From: Crossiella cryophila
Lineage (GTDB): Bacteria; Actinomycetota; Actinomycetes; Mycobacteriales; Pseudonocardiaceae
Direction: 5' to 3'
NCBI RefSeq assembly: GCF_014204915.1
Contig: NZ_JACHMH010000001.1
Coordinates: 6,349,501 to 6,413,500, forward strand
Length of the DNA: 64,000 bases
Positions 34,483 through 42,088 of this stretch are shown piece after piece. Positions within the stretch are counted from its first letter, which is position 1. Each line of letters begins with the position of its first letter. The notes beneath the pieces are model-generated. The model worked only from the letters and a program-made list of their open reading frames with translations, did no database searches and was not told where the DNA came from. Both the position numbers and the translations under genes were made by a program.

Positions 34483-35015
34483 CGCCCCGGCTCCTGCCGT
34501 GCACCGACGTGGCAGGCAAGCAGCATCGAGCCCACCGCGGTCGGGGTGTAGATCGCGAGGAAGTCGTGTCCGGGCAGGGCCACCGCGAGTAGGCGATCAC
34601 CTGTTGCCAGGCCGCACTGGTGCCGGATCGAGGCCGGCAGCCGCAGACGTCCTTGGCGGTTGAGGGTGTGTGGGCCGCGCCGCCCGGTTACGACGATGAC
34701 CGCGGCGTTGAGCACGGTGAGGGAGATCCGGTGGCCGGGTGGCCAGCCGAGAACGCGCAGGGGCGATCGGTCGGCGAGTCGGCCTCGCTGGTCGACGGGC
34801 GAGACGACGCAGTACAGGCCGGTGGCTGGTGTGCTGGTTCGCATCGCAGGGACGGGCAGACCGCTGGGCTGGGGCCGCGCGGCCGAGGTCGGGGCGCGTA
34901 CTGCTGCGGCAAGGCGTTCTGCGAGAGAGCAACGTGATGGCGGGGGCTGATCGGAGCCGGGCAACGTGGTGTTGGCAAACCCCGTCGGCGCGCTGCGGCG
35001 AGGCGCCGGGCTCAT
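34479..35015 (-). CDS. AbrB/SpoVT-like protein paired with recombinase 4
   Basis: 178 residues. C-terminal AbrB-type signature GRLRLPASIRHQCGLATGDRLLAVAL, preceded by VVSPVDQRGRLADRSPLRVLGWP, colinear with 16829-17446. ATG 35015 overlaps the stop of the Cys-rich gene (ATGA), which fixes the start although the frame is open to 35399. Upstream gene and downstream recombinase are both coupled to it by 4-bp overlaps. Confidence 0.65.
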   Translation of the reverse strand: MSPAPRRSAPTGFANTTLPGSDQPPPSRCSLAERLAAAVRAPTSAARPQPSGLPVPAMRTSTPATGLYCVVSPVDQRGRLADRSPLRVLGWPPGHRISLTVLNAAVIVVTGRRGPHTLNRQGRLRLPASIRHQCGLATGDRLLAVALPGHDFLAIYTPTAVGSMLLACHVGARQEPGR

Positions 35016-35413
35016 GGGGCACCCCCGTCGGGCAGATTCGCCACGGCGGCGCGAACGCGGCGGCCCAAAGCGGCCGGGCACAGCGTGGCGGCGTGGGCAA
35101 TCCTGGAGTCGGGGTACTGGCCGAGGTGGCTTGGGAGAACCGGCGCGCTCATTTCCCGGCCGGAGTTCTCCACGTTTACCGACTCGCTGGCCAAGCCGGC
35201 CAGCGAGCCCGTGGAAGTAGTGGCGCCCGATCGCCCGACAAGTGCGAGCCGGACGCATCGCGCGAGTCGTGACGTCCTGCAGCCGACGTATGCCTGGTGC
35301 GGGTGGTCGTTCGACAGCGGTTCGCAGCGGTGGCGCCGGACCGCCCTGCGGGCTGCTGATAGGCGGCGGCAGGTCGGATGCCACCTGCATTCGCCGCACG
35401 GCAGGAGGGTCAC
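35012..35413 (-). CDS. Small Cys-rich protein unique to right recombinase operon
   Basis: 133 residues. The N-terminus has a CxxCx5C motif (C6, C9, C15 in LPCGECRWHPTC) with further Cys at 30, 45 and 53, likely a zinc site; the rest is hydrophilic, ending VRAAVANLPDGGAP. GTG 35413 overlaps the methyltransferase-like stop (GTGA) with GAGGTG upstream, and its own stop overlaps the ATG of the AbrB-like gene. This two-sided coupling is strong evidence for a real gene. No equivalent exists in the left operon, where the two flanking genes overlap directly. Family not recognised. Confidence 0.65.
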   Translation of the reverse strand: MTLLPCGECRWHPTCRRLSAARRAVRRHRCEPLSNDHPHQAYVGCRTSRLARCVRLALVGRSGATTSTGSLAGLASESVNVENSGREMSAPVLPSHLGQYPDSRIAHAATLCPAALGRRVRAAVANLPDGGAP

Positions 35414-36318
35414 GCCGCCCACCTCGCGCTCGGACCAGGGTTGGCGATGCCGTCCGGCCGCGACGAGGCGGTGGCTGGCGGCAGGTCGGTGGCCACGCCG
35501 TCGGCCAGCAGGTTGGCTGGCAAGATGCGAGCGCGGAAGATCACCACGTTGCAGTGAGCGGTCAGGGCGATCGGTGTTCCCGCTGCGCGGGCTTGCTCGG
35601 CGGCGCGGCGAGCGGCGAACCCGACGCGGGCGAACACCTCGTGCCCGCGCACCCGGGCGGTCATCGCGATGCCTCGCTGGATCGGGATGAGCCCGGCGGC
35701 GCGCCCGGCCTCCAGTACCTGGGTGGGCAGGTCGAGCAGCACGTCGCCGCAGCGGGTGGGCTGGATGACCACCACGGCATGGCCGCCTGGACGCAGCAGC
35801 GGATGGCAGTCGGACAGCGTGTCGGCCAGGCGCCGACAGCGGGCGGTCCACTCCGACCGCGCCCCCGCGTGGTCGAGCGAGGTGCTCAGCCGGTGGCCGC
35901 GGAGGCTGGTCAGCACCAGGTCCACCTGGCCGGCCAGACCGGTGGCCTCGGCGTCGCGAAGAAGTCCGGGCGTTCCGGTGAGCACAGTTCCGGGCCGTCG
36001 GGCGCCGTTGCGATGGGCCGCGGTGAGGTTCATGCGGGCGACCCGGCGCCAGCGCGGGTCGACGGTCAGGCCAATGGCCCGGCGGCCGGTGTAGAGGGCT
36101 TCGGTCAGGACGGTGCCCGCGCCGCAGTCGGGGTCCAGGATGAGGTCGCCGGGTTGAGTGCGGGTGGTGATGGCGTGTGCGGCGATCGTGGGCGGGACTT
36201 GGTCGTGGTCTGCCTGGGTGGCCGGGGCGTAGCCACCTCGGCGGAGCTGGTCGGTGAGGCTGCGCTCGCCGGTGAACCACACCGCTGTGGCTGCGGACTT
36301 CGACCTCTCGGCAGTCAT
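35410..36318 (-). CDS. DNA methyltransferase-like protein lacking the SPPY motif, right copy
   Basis: 302 residues. PPTIAAHAITTRTQPGDLIL leads into SAM motif I LDPDCGAGTVLTEAL (61-75). At the expected catalytic motif it reads VDLVLTSLRGHRLS (132-145), where related enzymes have LTSPPYG, so the Pro-Pro-Tyr is replaced. Later strands (LRPGGHAVVVIQPT) are intact. ATG 36318 overlaps the upstream stop (ATGA). Mirror partner 15984-16832 has lost the motif differently, suggesting a conserved non-catalytic role rather than recent decay. Confidence 0.7.
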   Translation of the reverse strand: MTAERSKSAATAVWFTGERSLTDQLRRGGYAPATQADHDQVPPTIAAHAITTRTQPGDLILDPDCGAGTVLTEALYTGRRAIGLTVDPRWRRVARMNLTAAHRNGARRPGTVLTGTPGLLRDAEATGLAGQVDLVLTSLRGHRLSTSLDHAGARSEWTARCRRLADTLSDCHPLLRPGGHAVVVIQPTRCGDVLLDLPTQVLEAGRAAGLIPIQRGIAMTARVRGHEVFARVGFAARRAAEQARAAGTPIALTAHCNVVIFRARILPANLLADGVATDLPPATASSRPDGIANPGPSARWAA

Positions 36319-37232
36319 CGGAGGTCTCCGCGGTGGTCCCGTGCGGTGGTTCCAGGCAGGGCGGCGGTGAAGACGAGGATGTCGGTGAAGGACTGCGCGT
36401 CACCGGCGTCGCTGACAGCGGGGTCGTTGGACTCGGTGTGCGGCAGTGTGGTGATGGTGCCGAGCACGGCAAGGTGATCGAGAAGGCGGAGTCCGTATTG
36501 CTCGGCTGAGCGGACTACCGCGCCGGTCGGGTCGTGCAACTCGGAGCCGTCCAGGTGGCTGTGCGTGATAACCGCGACGGTGCCGCGGCCGGTCAGGTGG
36601 CTGGCCCAGCGACGGAGTCCCGGGTGGTGCTGGACGGTCGGCTCAACCGCGGTGATGATCAGGTCGAACGAGCCCGTGCCGGGATCGGCAGCAGTGTGGA
36701 GCGCCTGGTCCGAGTTGTGCTCGCCTGCGCTGCGGGCCGTGGTTTGGGTGGTCCGGGGTTCTGGGCCCGGCTCGGTGTCGGCCACCTTGGGGGCGTCGTC
36801 GCCCGTGTGGTTGGTGCTGCCCGCGTCGGTGCGGGTTTGAGCGGTCCGCCCGAGGCGGAACACTGCCCACCGGGCGTCAAGGAGCCCGCTGTACTCCGGT
36901 TGTGCCCACGGTGCCTGGACCCGCGTCGCGCCGATGCTCGCCACCGGCTTGGCGGGGCGTGGGGCGGCGAGCAGCAACACTCGGTCGCCGGGACGGGTGT
37001 AGCTGGTGACGATCTTGACGATCGTGCACACCAGCCAGTCCTGCGGGGACCTGGCGGCGAGCCGGGGGCCGGGCCACACGGTCGTCAACCTGGCCTCGGT
37101 CGGCCTGAACAGGCAGGGACCCCGGCCGAACCACCGCCGCTCCCCGCAGCCGCAGCCGCCGGGCCATCGTGAGGGTGTACCAGGTTTGATGCTCGAATCA
37201 GTGGGTGAACCGGAAAAGCTGCGCGAATCCAT
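36315..37232 (-). CDS. SAM-methyltransferase-like protein, first gene of recombinase operon 4
   Basis: 305 residues. Contains IVKIVTSYTRPGDRVLLLAAPRP (Rossmann-like start; motif I replaced by LLLAAPRP), an acidic low-complexity insert (~115-180), then FDLIITAVEPT and LTGRGTVAVITHSHLDG. It is the longer counterpart of 15277-15987. ATG 37232 follows GGAGG by 5 bases; the frame is open to 37349. Enzyme activity is doubtful without a clear SAM-binding Gly motif. Confidence 0.55.
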   Translation of the reverse strand: MDSRSFSGSPTDSSIKPGTPSRWPGGCGCGERRWFGRGPCLFRPTEARLTTVWPGPRLAARSPQDWLVCTIVKIVTSYTRPGDRVLLLAAPRPAKPVASIGATRVQAPWAQPEYSGLLDARWAVFRLGRTAQTRTDAGSTNHTGDDAPKVADTEPGPEPRTTQTTARSAGEHNSDQALHTAADPGTGSFDLIITAVEPTVQHHPGLRRWASHLTGRGTVAVITHSHLDGSELHDPTGAVVRSAEQYGLRLLDHLAVLGTITTLPHTESNDPAVSDAGDAQSFTDILVFTAALPGTTARDHRGDLR

Positions 37233-37717
37233 CGGAGCCTCCGCAGGGCGAGTGGTGAGCTGCTGGACGCCCCTTAACTCCGGTTTCGTCGCACCTATTG
37301 GACAAGAGCCCATCAACTTTGCAGCCCAATCCCAGATGGCAAGCCGCAACAGCTCCGTCCCGACGCGGCCCCGTCGACGTCCGCCCTCACTGCCCGGTTC
37401 AACGGGTGAAGCTCTTCCAAGATTTTTTCGGCAGACAAGGGTGGATGTGCCTCAAGTAACCCGGCAGGCAAACATCCGGCTACTAGCTCACCACTAGCCC
37501 TGCGGGAACGTCACAGCTCATCGACTACTAGCGCCCACTAGGGATGCAACTTCTTGCCGCCAGGACGCGATGCCTATTTTTCGCAAAGTCGATGGAATCT
37601 AGTAGTTAAATAGTAGCCCGAAGGGACCGTAAATAGTATCCGGCTAGCATTTCGCTAGCAATCGCCGTGGCGTACTGGCGTCGTTGTTGAACACCTCGAC
37701 GCCGCAGGAGCTACGTC
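37233..37717. promoter_or_regulatory. Repeat-rich divergent intergenic region before T4SS operon 2
   Basis: 485 bp, less GC-rich than its surroundings. A motif related to CTACTAGC-n-CCACTAG occurs twice directly (37480-37498 and 37524-37541), and its complement-like forms follow: TCTAGTAGTTAAATAGTAG (37598-37616), AAATAGTATCCGGCTAGC (37631-37648) and CGCTAGC (37653-37659). Such iterated sites suggest an operator for a transfer regulator, or a transfer/replication origin. GGAG precedes the ATG at 37718. No gene seen. Confidence 0.55.
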
Positions 37718-38644
37718 ATGTCCCCACGTTCGACCTCGCACCGCAGCGACAGCGACATGTATTCCGAGAATGCGCTCGATGTGGCACGCGGTGCCTTTGA
37801 GTGGCTGGTCACCGGGCCGCATCCGGTGTCGCTGAACGGGTGCCGGTTTCCTGGGCTCCCGGATCGCCAGATTCCCCTGGGCGAACTCCGGGATCTGGTG
37901 TTGGAGCGCCGCTGCCGCCAGTCCACCCGGGACGCGGTGTGGGCGCACCTGGTGCTGCGCTCGCGCACCGAGGGTGCGACCTGGACGGTGGCCGCGGTCG
38001 GCATGGCCCTGCCCGCGCTCACCTCGGTCACCGCGCGCTTGACCGACCGCTTCGCCGCCGACCCGGCCGATGTCGCCGGCGAGGTGCTGCGCGGGTTCCT
38101 CGCCGCGGTCAGCACGATCGATCTGCGCCGCTCGAAGATCATGTTGCGCTTGCGGTGGGCGGCCTTCCGCGCCGGGCACGCCGCGGTCGCCGAGGCCCTG
38201 GCCGCCCCGACACCCCTGCCCTCGGGGTTCTTCTCCCGGGCTCCGCACCCGCCCTGGGGACACCCCGATCTGGTCCTGGCCCGCGCCGTGGACGAGGAAG
38301 TCCTGACCCGGATCGAGGCCGCGGTCATCGGAGCGACCCGGCTGGAGGAAGTGCCGATGGCCGACTGGGCCGCTCGCAGCCGGATGAAGCTGTGGGCGGC
38401 CTACAAGATGCGCCAGCGCGCGGAGGCCCGGCTGCGCGCCTACCTGTGCGAGGACACCGTCGAGCCCACGGCTCCTCGCCGCCAACCCGGCCCCGATCGA
38501 CCACGGTCGGTGACCAAATCCCGTGGGCGGTCCGGGCGGAAAGTCCGGCGCGGGATGTCCAAGACCGGCTCGGATTCCGGAGTTCAGGTGCATGAGACCA
38601 CTCCATCCAACCCACGCCGTTCGGAGGTGCCCCCATGTGCCTAA
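37718..38644 (+). CDS. Sigma-factor-like regulator leading T4SS operon 2
   Basis: 308 residues. Shares with 13968-14837 an AVWAHLVLRSRTEGATW / VGMALPAL segment and a C-terminal sigma region 4-like part (VLTRIEAAVIGATRLEEVPM...KLWAAYKMRQRAEARLRAYL), followed by a basic tail. ATG 37718 has GGAG upstream. Its end overlaps the pilin gene by 10 bp. Likely transcription regulator of the transfer genes, perhaps through the repeats just upstream. Confidence 0.68.
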   Translation: MSPRSTSHRSDSDMYSENALDVARGAFEWLVTGPHPVSLNGCRFPGLPDRQIPLGELRDLVLERRCRQSTRDAVWAHLVLRSRTEGATWTVAAVGMALPALTSVTARLTDRFAADPADVAGEVLRGFLAAVSTIDLRRSKIMLRLRWAAFRAGHAAVAEALAAPTPLPSGFFSRAPHPPWGHPDLVLARAVDEEVLTRIEAAVIGATRLEEVPMADWAARSRMKLWAAYKMRQRAEARLRAYLCEDTVEPTAPRRQPGPDRPRSVTKSRGRSGRKVRRGMSKTGSDSGVQVHETTPSNPRRSEVPPCA

Positions 38645-39120
38645 CTCCGCCCTCACGCACCAGCGAACAGCGCTCGGCTCCCGTTGCCCGGATCCAGCAC
38701 CCCGACATCGACTTCGTATCCATGCCCGCGGGCTCCGCCCACGGTCATCGGAGGACTAGCCGTGGTCAGCTACCGCAACAGGTGGTGCGCCGAACGCTGC
38801 AGGTGGCGTTGTTGATCGCCGTGGGGTGGCTGGGGTCGGCCTCCTCGGTGCAGGCCGACCCGGCCGCGGTGCTAGCGCTGGCCAAGTCGGTGGAGGAGGT
38901 GCTGAGCAACATTCAGCTGTGGCTGCTGGGCATCCTCGGCAGTCTGGCCACCCTGTTCCTCAGCTTCGGCGGCGCCCGCTACCTCGCGGCCGGCGGGGAC
39001 CCCGGTGAGGTCAGCAAGGCCAAGTTGGCGCTCAAGTGCGCAGGCGTGGGGTACGTGGTGGCGCTGCTGGCACCGCTGATCGTGGAGATCCTCAAGCGGA
39101 TCGTCGGAGCCGGGCCATGA
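38635..39120 (+). CDS. VirB2/TrbC-like pilin, module 2
   Basis: 161 residues. Long N-terminal pre-sequence, then a signal-like helix (LQVALLIAVGWLGSASSVQA) and a mature part with IQLWLLGILGSLATLFLSFG, a GGDPGE loop and VVALLAPLIVEILKRI. ATG 38635 follows GGAGGTG by 6 bases; an internal start nearer the signal helix remains possible because another GGAGG lies at 38750. Mirror partner 13472-13831. Confidence 0.75.
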   Translation: MCLTPPSRTSEQRSAPVARIQHPDIDFVSMPAGSAHGHRRTSRGQLPQQVVRRTLQVALLIAVGWLGSASSVQADPAAVLALAKSVEEVLSNIQLWLLGILGSLATLFLSFGGARYLAAGGDPGEVSKAKLALKCAGVGYVVALLAPLIVEILKRIVGAGP

Positions 39121-40997
39121 CCGCCACCAGCCCTCCCCCCGCGGGCGCACCGGCCCGCCGCGGAGTACGCCGTTCCTGGGCCGGGTGGGCCCTGGCGATG
39201 AGCCTGGGCCTGCTGCTGGCCGCGGCCGCGGCCGTCTCCGCGAATGCCCAGCCGAGCACACCCCCACCCCCACCACCAACGTCGGCGAACCCGAGCACCA
39301 CCACCTCCGCGCCGAGCACGACCCCGGCGCCGTGCACCGGACCGGGCTGCATCCCGCAGCCCACCACCCCCGGCCGGCCGCCGGGCCAACCGGGCGGGTC
39401 GGGAAAGCTGGCGTGCTCCTTGTGGGATACCTCGACCTGGTCGGTCTGCCTGGACACGATGCTGACCGAGTTGTTCCGGGACATGGCGGCCTCCGCGCTC
39501 AACCCGTTGCTGGAGCTGCTCGGCAACACCCTGCTCACCACCCCGACCCCGGCGTCGGTGCCCCGGATCGGGCAGCTGTGGCAGTCCTCCTGGGAGATCG
39601 TGCTGGCCTGCTACGGGCTGCTCGTGGTCGTCGCCGGGATCCAGTTGATGGCCTACCAAACCCTGCAGACCCGCTCCTCGGCGCAGGAGATCCTGCCGCG
39701 GCTGCTGACCGGGTTCCTGGCCAGCGCGCTGTCGCTGTTCGTGGCGGTCAAGGCGATCGAGCTGGCCAACGCGCTCTCGGCCGCGGTGATGGGGCCCGGG
39801 GTGAACCCGACCGAGGCCGCCGACGCGCTCAAACTCCTGCTGCTCAACCCGGCCTTCGGGATGAGCATCATCCAGGCCCTGCTGATGATCGCGGTGGCCA
39901 TCGGCGTGATCGCGGTGCTGCTGACCTACATCGTGCGGGTCGCCCTGACCGTGATCCTGATCGTGGCCGCCCCGTTGCTGCTGATGGGCCACGCCTTGTC
40001 GGTCTCCGACGGGATCGCGGTGTGGTGGTGGCGAGCCTTCGGCGGCTGTTTGGCGGTGCAGCTTGCCCAGTCGTTGACCTTGATCACCGCGCTGCGGGTG
40101 ATCCTCGCGCCGGGGTTCACGGTGTTCGGGCCGACCACCGGTGGTCTGGTCAACCTGTTGGTGGGGCTCGCGCTGCTCTACATCCTGGTCAAGATCCCCT
40201 TCTGGATCTTCAAGCCGCTCAAGCTCAGCCAGGGCCGTTCCCTGGTGGGCGGGCTGCTGCGCGCCTACATCATCGGCAAGACCTTCGGCGTGGTCAGCGG
40301 ACGCCGCCGAAGCACCGCCTCCTCCGGCACCCGCTCCGCCGCCCCGCGGCCGCAGCCCGGCGCGGTCAGTGAGCCGCCGTGGCCGATGGCGATCCGCCAG
40401 TGGGGCGGTCTGGCCGGCATCGGCGGCCCGGAGGCCATCGCCCGCCGGCTGCGCGAGCAGCGCGCCACCGCCCTCGCTCACCGGCAGCCAGCCAGCCGAG
40501 TGGGCGCAGTCCGGTTCCAGCAACACGCCCCGCAGACCCCGACCCATGACCTGGCTCCACGTCACGCCTCGGAGGCACCCACCATGACCCAGTTCCAGGC
40601 CCCGGTCCCCGACCGGCCCACCACCGCAAAGCCCATTGCCCAGACCGCGGTTACCCCCAGTCCGCTGCGGTTTCAGACCGCCTCGGTCCCGGTGCCCGCA
40701 CCGGTTCGCGTGCCCACCGCGGCGGTGCCCACACACCTGCGGTTCCAGCCCGCCACCCCCGAGCCCCTCCCCCAACCCCGCACCGCCGACGCCGCGCCCG
40801 CGGCCCCGGTGTTCGGGCATCCGGCAGTCGCACCCCTCGTCCGCCGCGCCCGCGCCCACACTCCCGCCCCGCCTCTGTTCCAGCCACAGCCCGGTGCGCC
40901 GGAGAACTCGGCGAGCAGTCCGGACCGCGCCGCCCCCGCGGTGGTGTTCCACCCGCCGCAATCTGCCCCGCGGACTCGACCTGGAGGTGAGAAATGA
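39117..40997 (+). CDS. TrbL/VirB6-like multi-pass membrane protein, module 2
   Basis: 626 residues. Signal/anchor (LAMSLGLLLAAAAAVSANAQ), Pro/Thr-rich linker with two Cys, then about six transmembrane helices (for example IIQALLMIAVAIGVIAVLLT, VALTVILIVAAPLLLMG). The C-terminal ~200 residues are disordered and repeat an (L/V)RFQ motif (AVRFQQ, PLRFQT, HLRFQP, PLFQPQ). The left homologue instead repeats ARIS-TP. ATG 39117 overlaps the pilin stop. Confidence 0.82.
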   Translation: MTATSPPPAGAPARRGVRRSWAGWALAMSLGLLLAAAAAVSANAQPSTPPPPPPTSANPSTTTSAPSTTPAPCTGPGCIPQPTTPGRPPGQPGGSGKLACSLWDTSTWSVCLDTMLTELFRDMAASALNPLLELLGNTLLTTPTPASVPRIGQLWQSSWEIVLACYGLLVVVAGIQLMAYQTLQTRSSAQEILPRLLTGFLASALSLFVAVKAIELANALSAAVMGPGVNPTEAADALKLLLLNPAFGMSIIQALLMIAVAIGVIAVLLTYIVRVALTVILIVAAPLLLMGHALSVSDGIAVWWWRAFGGCLAVQLAQSLTLITALRVILAPGFTVFGPTTGGLVNLLVGLALLYILVKIPFWIFKPLKLSQGRSLVGGLLRAYIIGKTFGVVSGRRRSTASSGTRSAAPRPQPGAVSEPPWPMAIRQWGGLAGIGGPEAIARRLREQRATALAHRQPASRVGAVRFQQHAPQTPTHDLAPRHASEAPTMTQFQAPVPDRPTTAKPIAQTAVTPSPLRFQTASVPVPAPVRVPTAAVPTHLRFQPATPEPLPQPRTADAAPAAPVFGHPAVAPLVRRARAHTPAPPLFQPQPGAPENSASSPDRAAPAVVFHPPQSAPRTRPGGEK

Positions 40998-42088
40998 CCT
41001 CGCCCATCCGCATCCCCGCTGATGTCGACCGGCCGGATCGCATCCTCGGCCCGCTCACCGGACGGCAGGTGCTCATCCTCACCGCCGTCGCTGGCCTGCT
41101 CTACGGCGCCTACTACCTCACCCGCGACCTGGTCCCGTTGCTGGTCTTCGCGCTGGCCGCGCTGCCGATCGCGGCGTTCACCGCCGTGTTGGCGCTGGGC
41201 CAGCGGGACGGGATCAGCCTGGATCGCCTCGCCCTCGCGGCGTTGCGGCAGGCGCTGAGCCCGCGGCACCGTGTCGCCGCCCCCGAAGGCATTCCCGCCG
41301 TCCCGGACTGGCTGACCCAGCACGCCACCACCGCGGGCGGGCCCGGGGCGGTGTCCCCGGTGCCGTTGGAGTTGCCCGCCGAGGAAGTCACCGACGCCGG
41401 GGTCATCGACCTCGGTCCTGACGGCCTGGCCGTGCTGGCCGTGTGCTCCACGGTCAACTTCGGGCTGCGCACCGCCGCCGAGCAACAAGCCCTCGTCACC
41501 GTCTTCGCCCGCTTCCTCAACAGCCTGACCGCCCCCGCCCAGATGCTCGTGCGCGCCCAACGGCTGGACCTGTCCACCCAGATCGCCGAACTGCACGAGG
41601 GCGCGCCCCGGCTGCCCCACCCCGCGCTGGAACACGCCGCCCGCGAACACGCCGACTACCTCACCCAGCTGGCCGCCACCACCGACCTGCTGCGCCGCCA
41701 AGTCCTCCTGGCCCTGCGCGAACCCCTCCATACCCCCGGAGCCAGCGGGAGCGGCTCGCCGCTGGCGCTGCTGCGACGAGGCCGCGGCCACCCGCCAGTG
41801 CGGCCCGATGAGGGGGCCCGCCGCGCCGCGGAAACCCGGCTTGCCCAGCGGGTGCAGGAAGCCACCGCGCTGCTGGCACCGGCCGGGATCACCGTCACTG
41901 CGCTGGAGCCCGGCACGGCGACCAGCGTGCTGGCCGCGGCCTGCAACCCCGACTCGCTCATCCCGCCCGGCACCACGTTGGCCACCGCCGACGAGGTGAT
42001 CACCACCGCACCTGCCGGCGGCTGGAATCCGGCCGCCTTCGGCACCCCGGCCACCACCAGCTACCCGGACGGAGGTGACCAGCGATGA
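40994..42088 (+). CDS. PrgI/VirB3-like T4SS protein, module 2
   Basis: 364 residues. PADVDRPDRILGPLTGRQVL followed by two membrane helices (about 20-65), then a large cytosolic region with STVNFGLRTAAEQQALV and LLRRQVLLALREP, matching 10540-11535. ATG 40994 follows GGAGGTGAGAA and overlaps the upstream stop by 4 bp. VirB3-equivalent of the right T4SS. Confidence 0.8.
   Translation: MTSPIRIPADVDRPDRILGPLTGRQVLILTAVAGLLYGAYYLTRDLVPLLVFALAALPIAAFTAVLALGQRDGISLDRLALAALRQALSPRHRVAAPEGIPAVPDWLTQHATTAGGPGAVSPVPLELPAEEVTDAGVIDLGPDGLAVLAVCSTVNFGLRTAAEQQALVTVFARFLNSLTAPAQMLVRAQRLDLSTQIAELHEGAPRLPHPALEHAAREHADYLTQLAATTDLLRRQVLLALREPLHTPGASGSGSPLALLRRGRGHPPVRPDEGARRAAETRLAQRVQEATALLAPAGITVTALEPGTATSVLAAACNPDSLIPPGTTLATADEVITTAPAGGWNPAAFGTPATTSYPDGGDQR

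Noticed and set aside
38979-40961. Very long open frame antisense to the TrbL-like gene
   Set aside because: Gly/Arg/Gln-rich shadow caused by high GC at third codon positions; the opposite strand has membrane helices, coupled starts and a homologue in the other arm.
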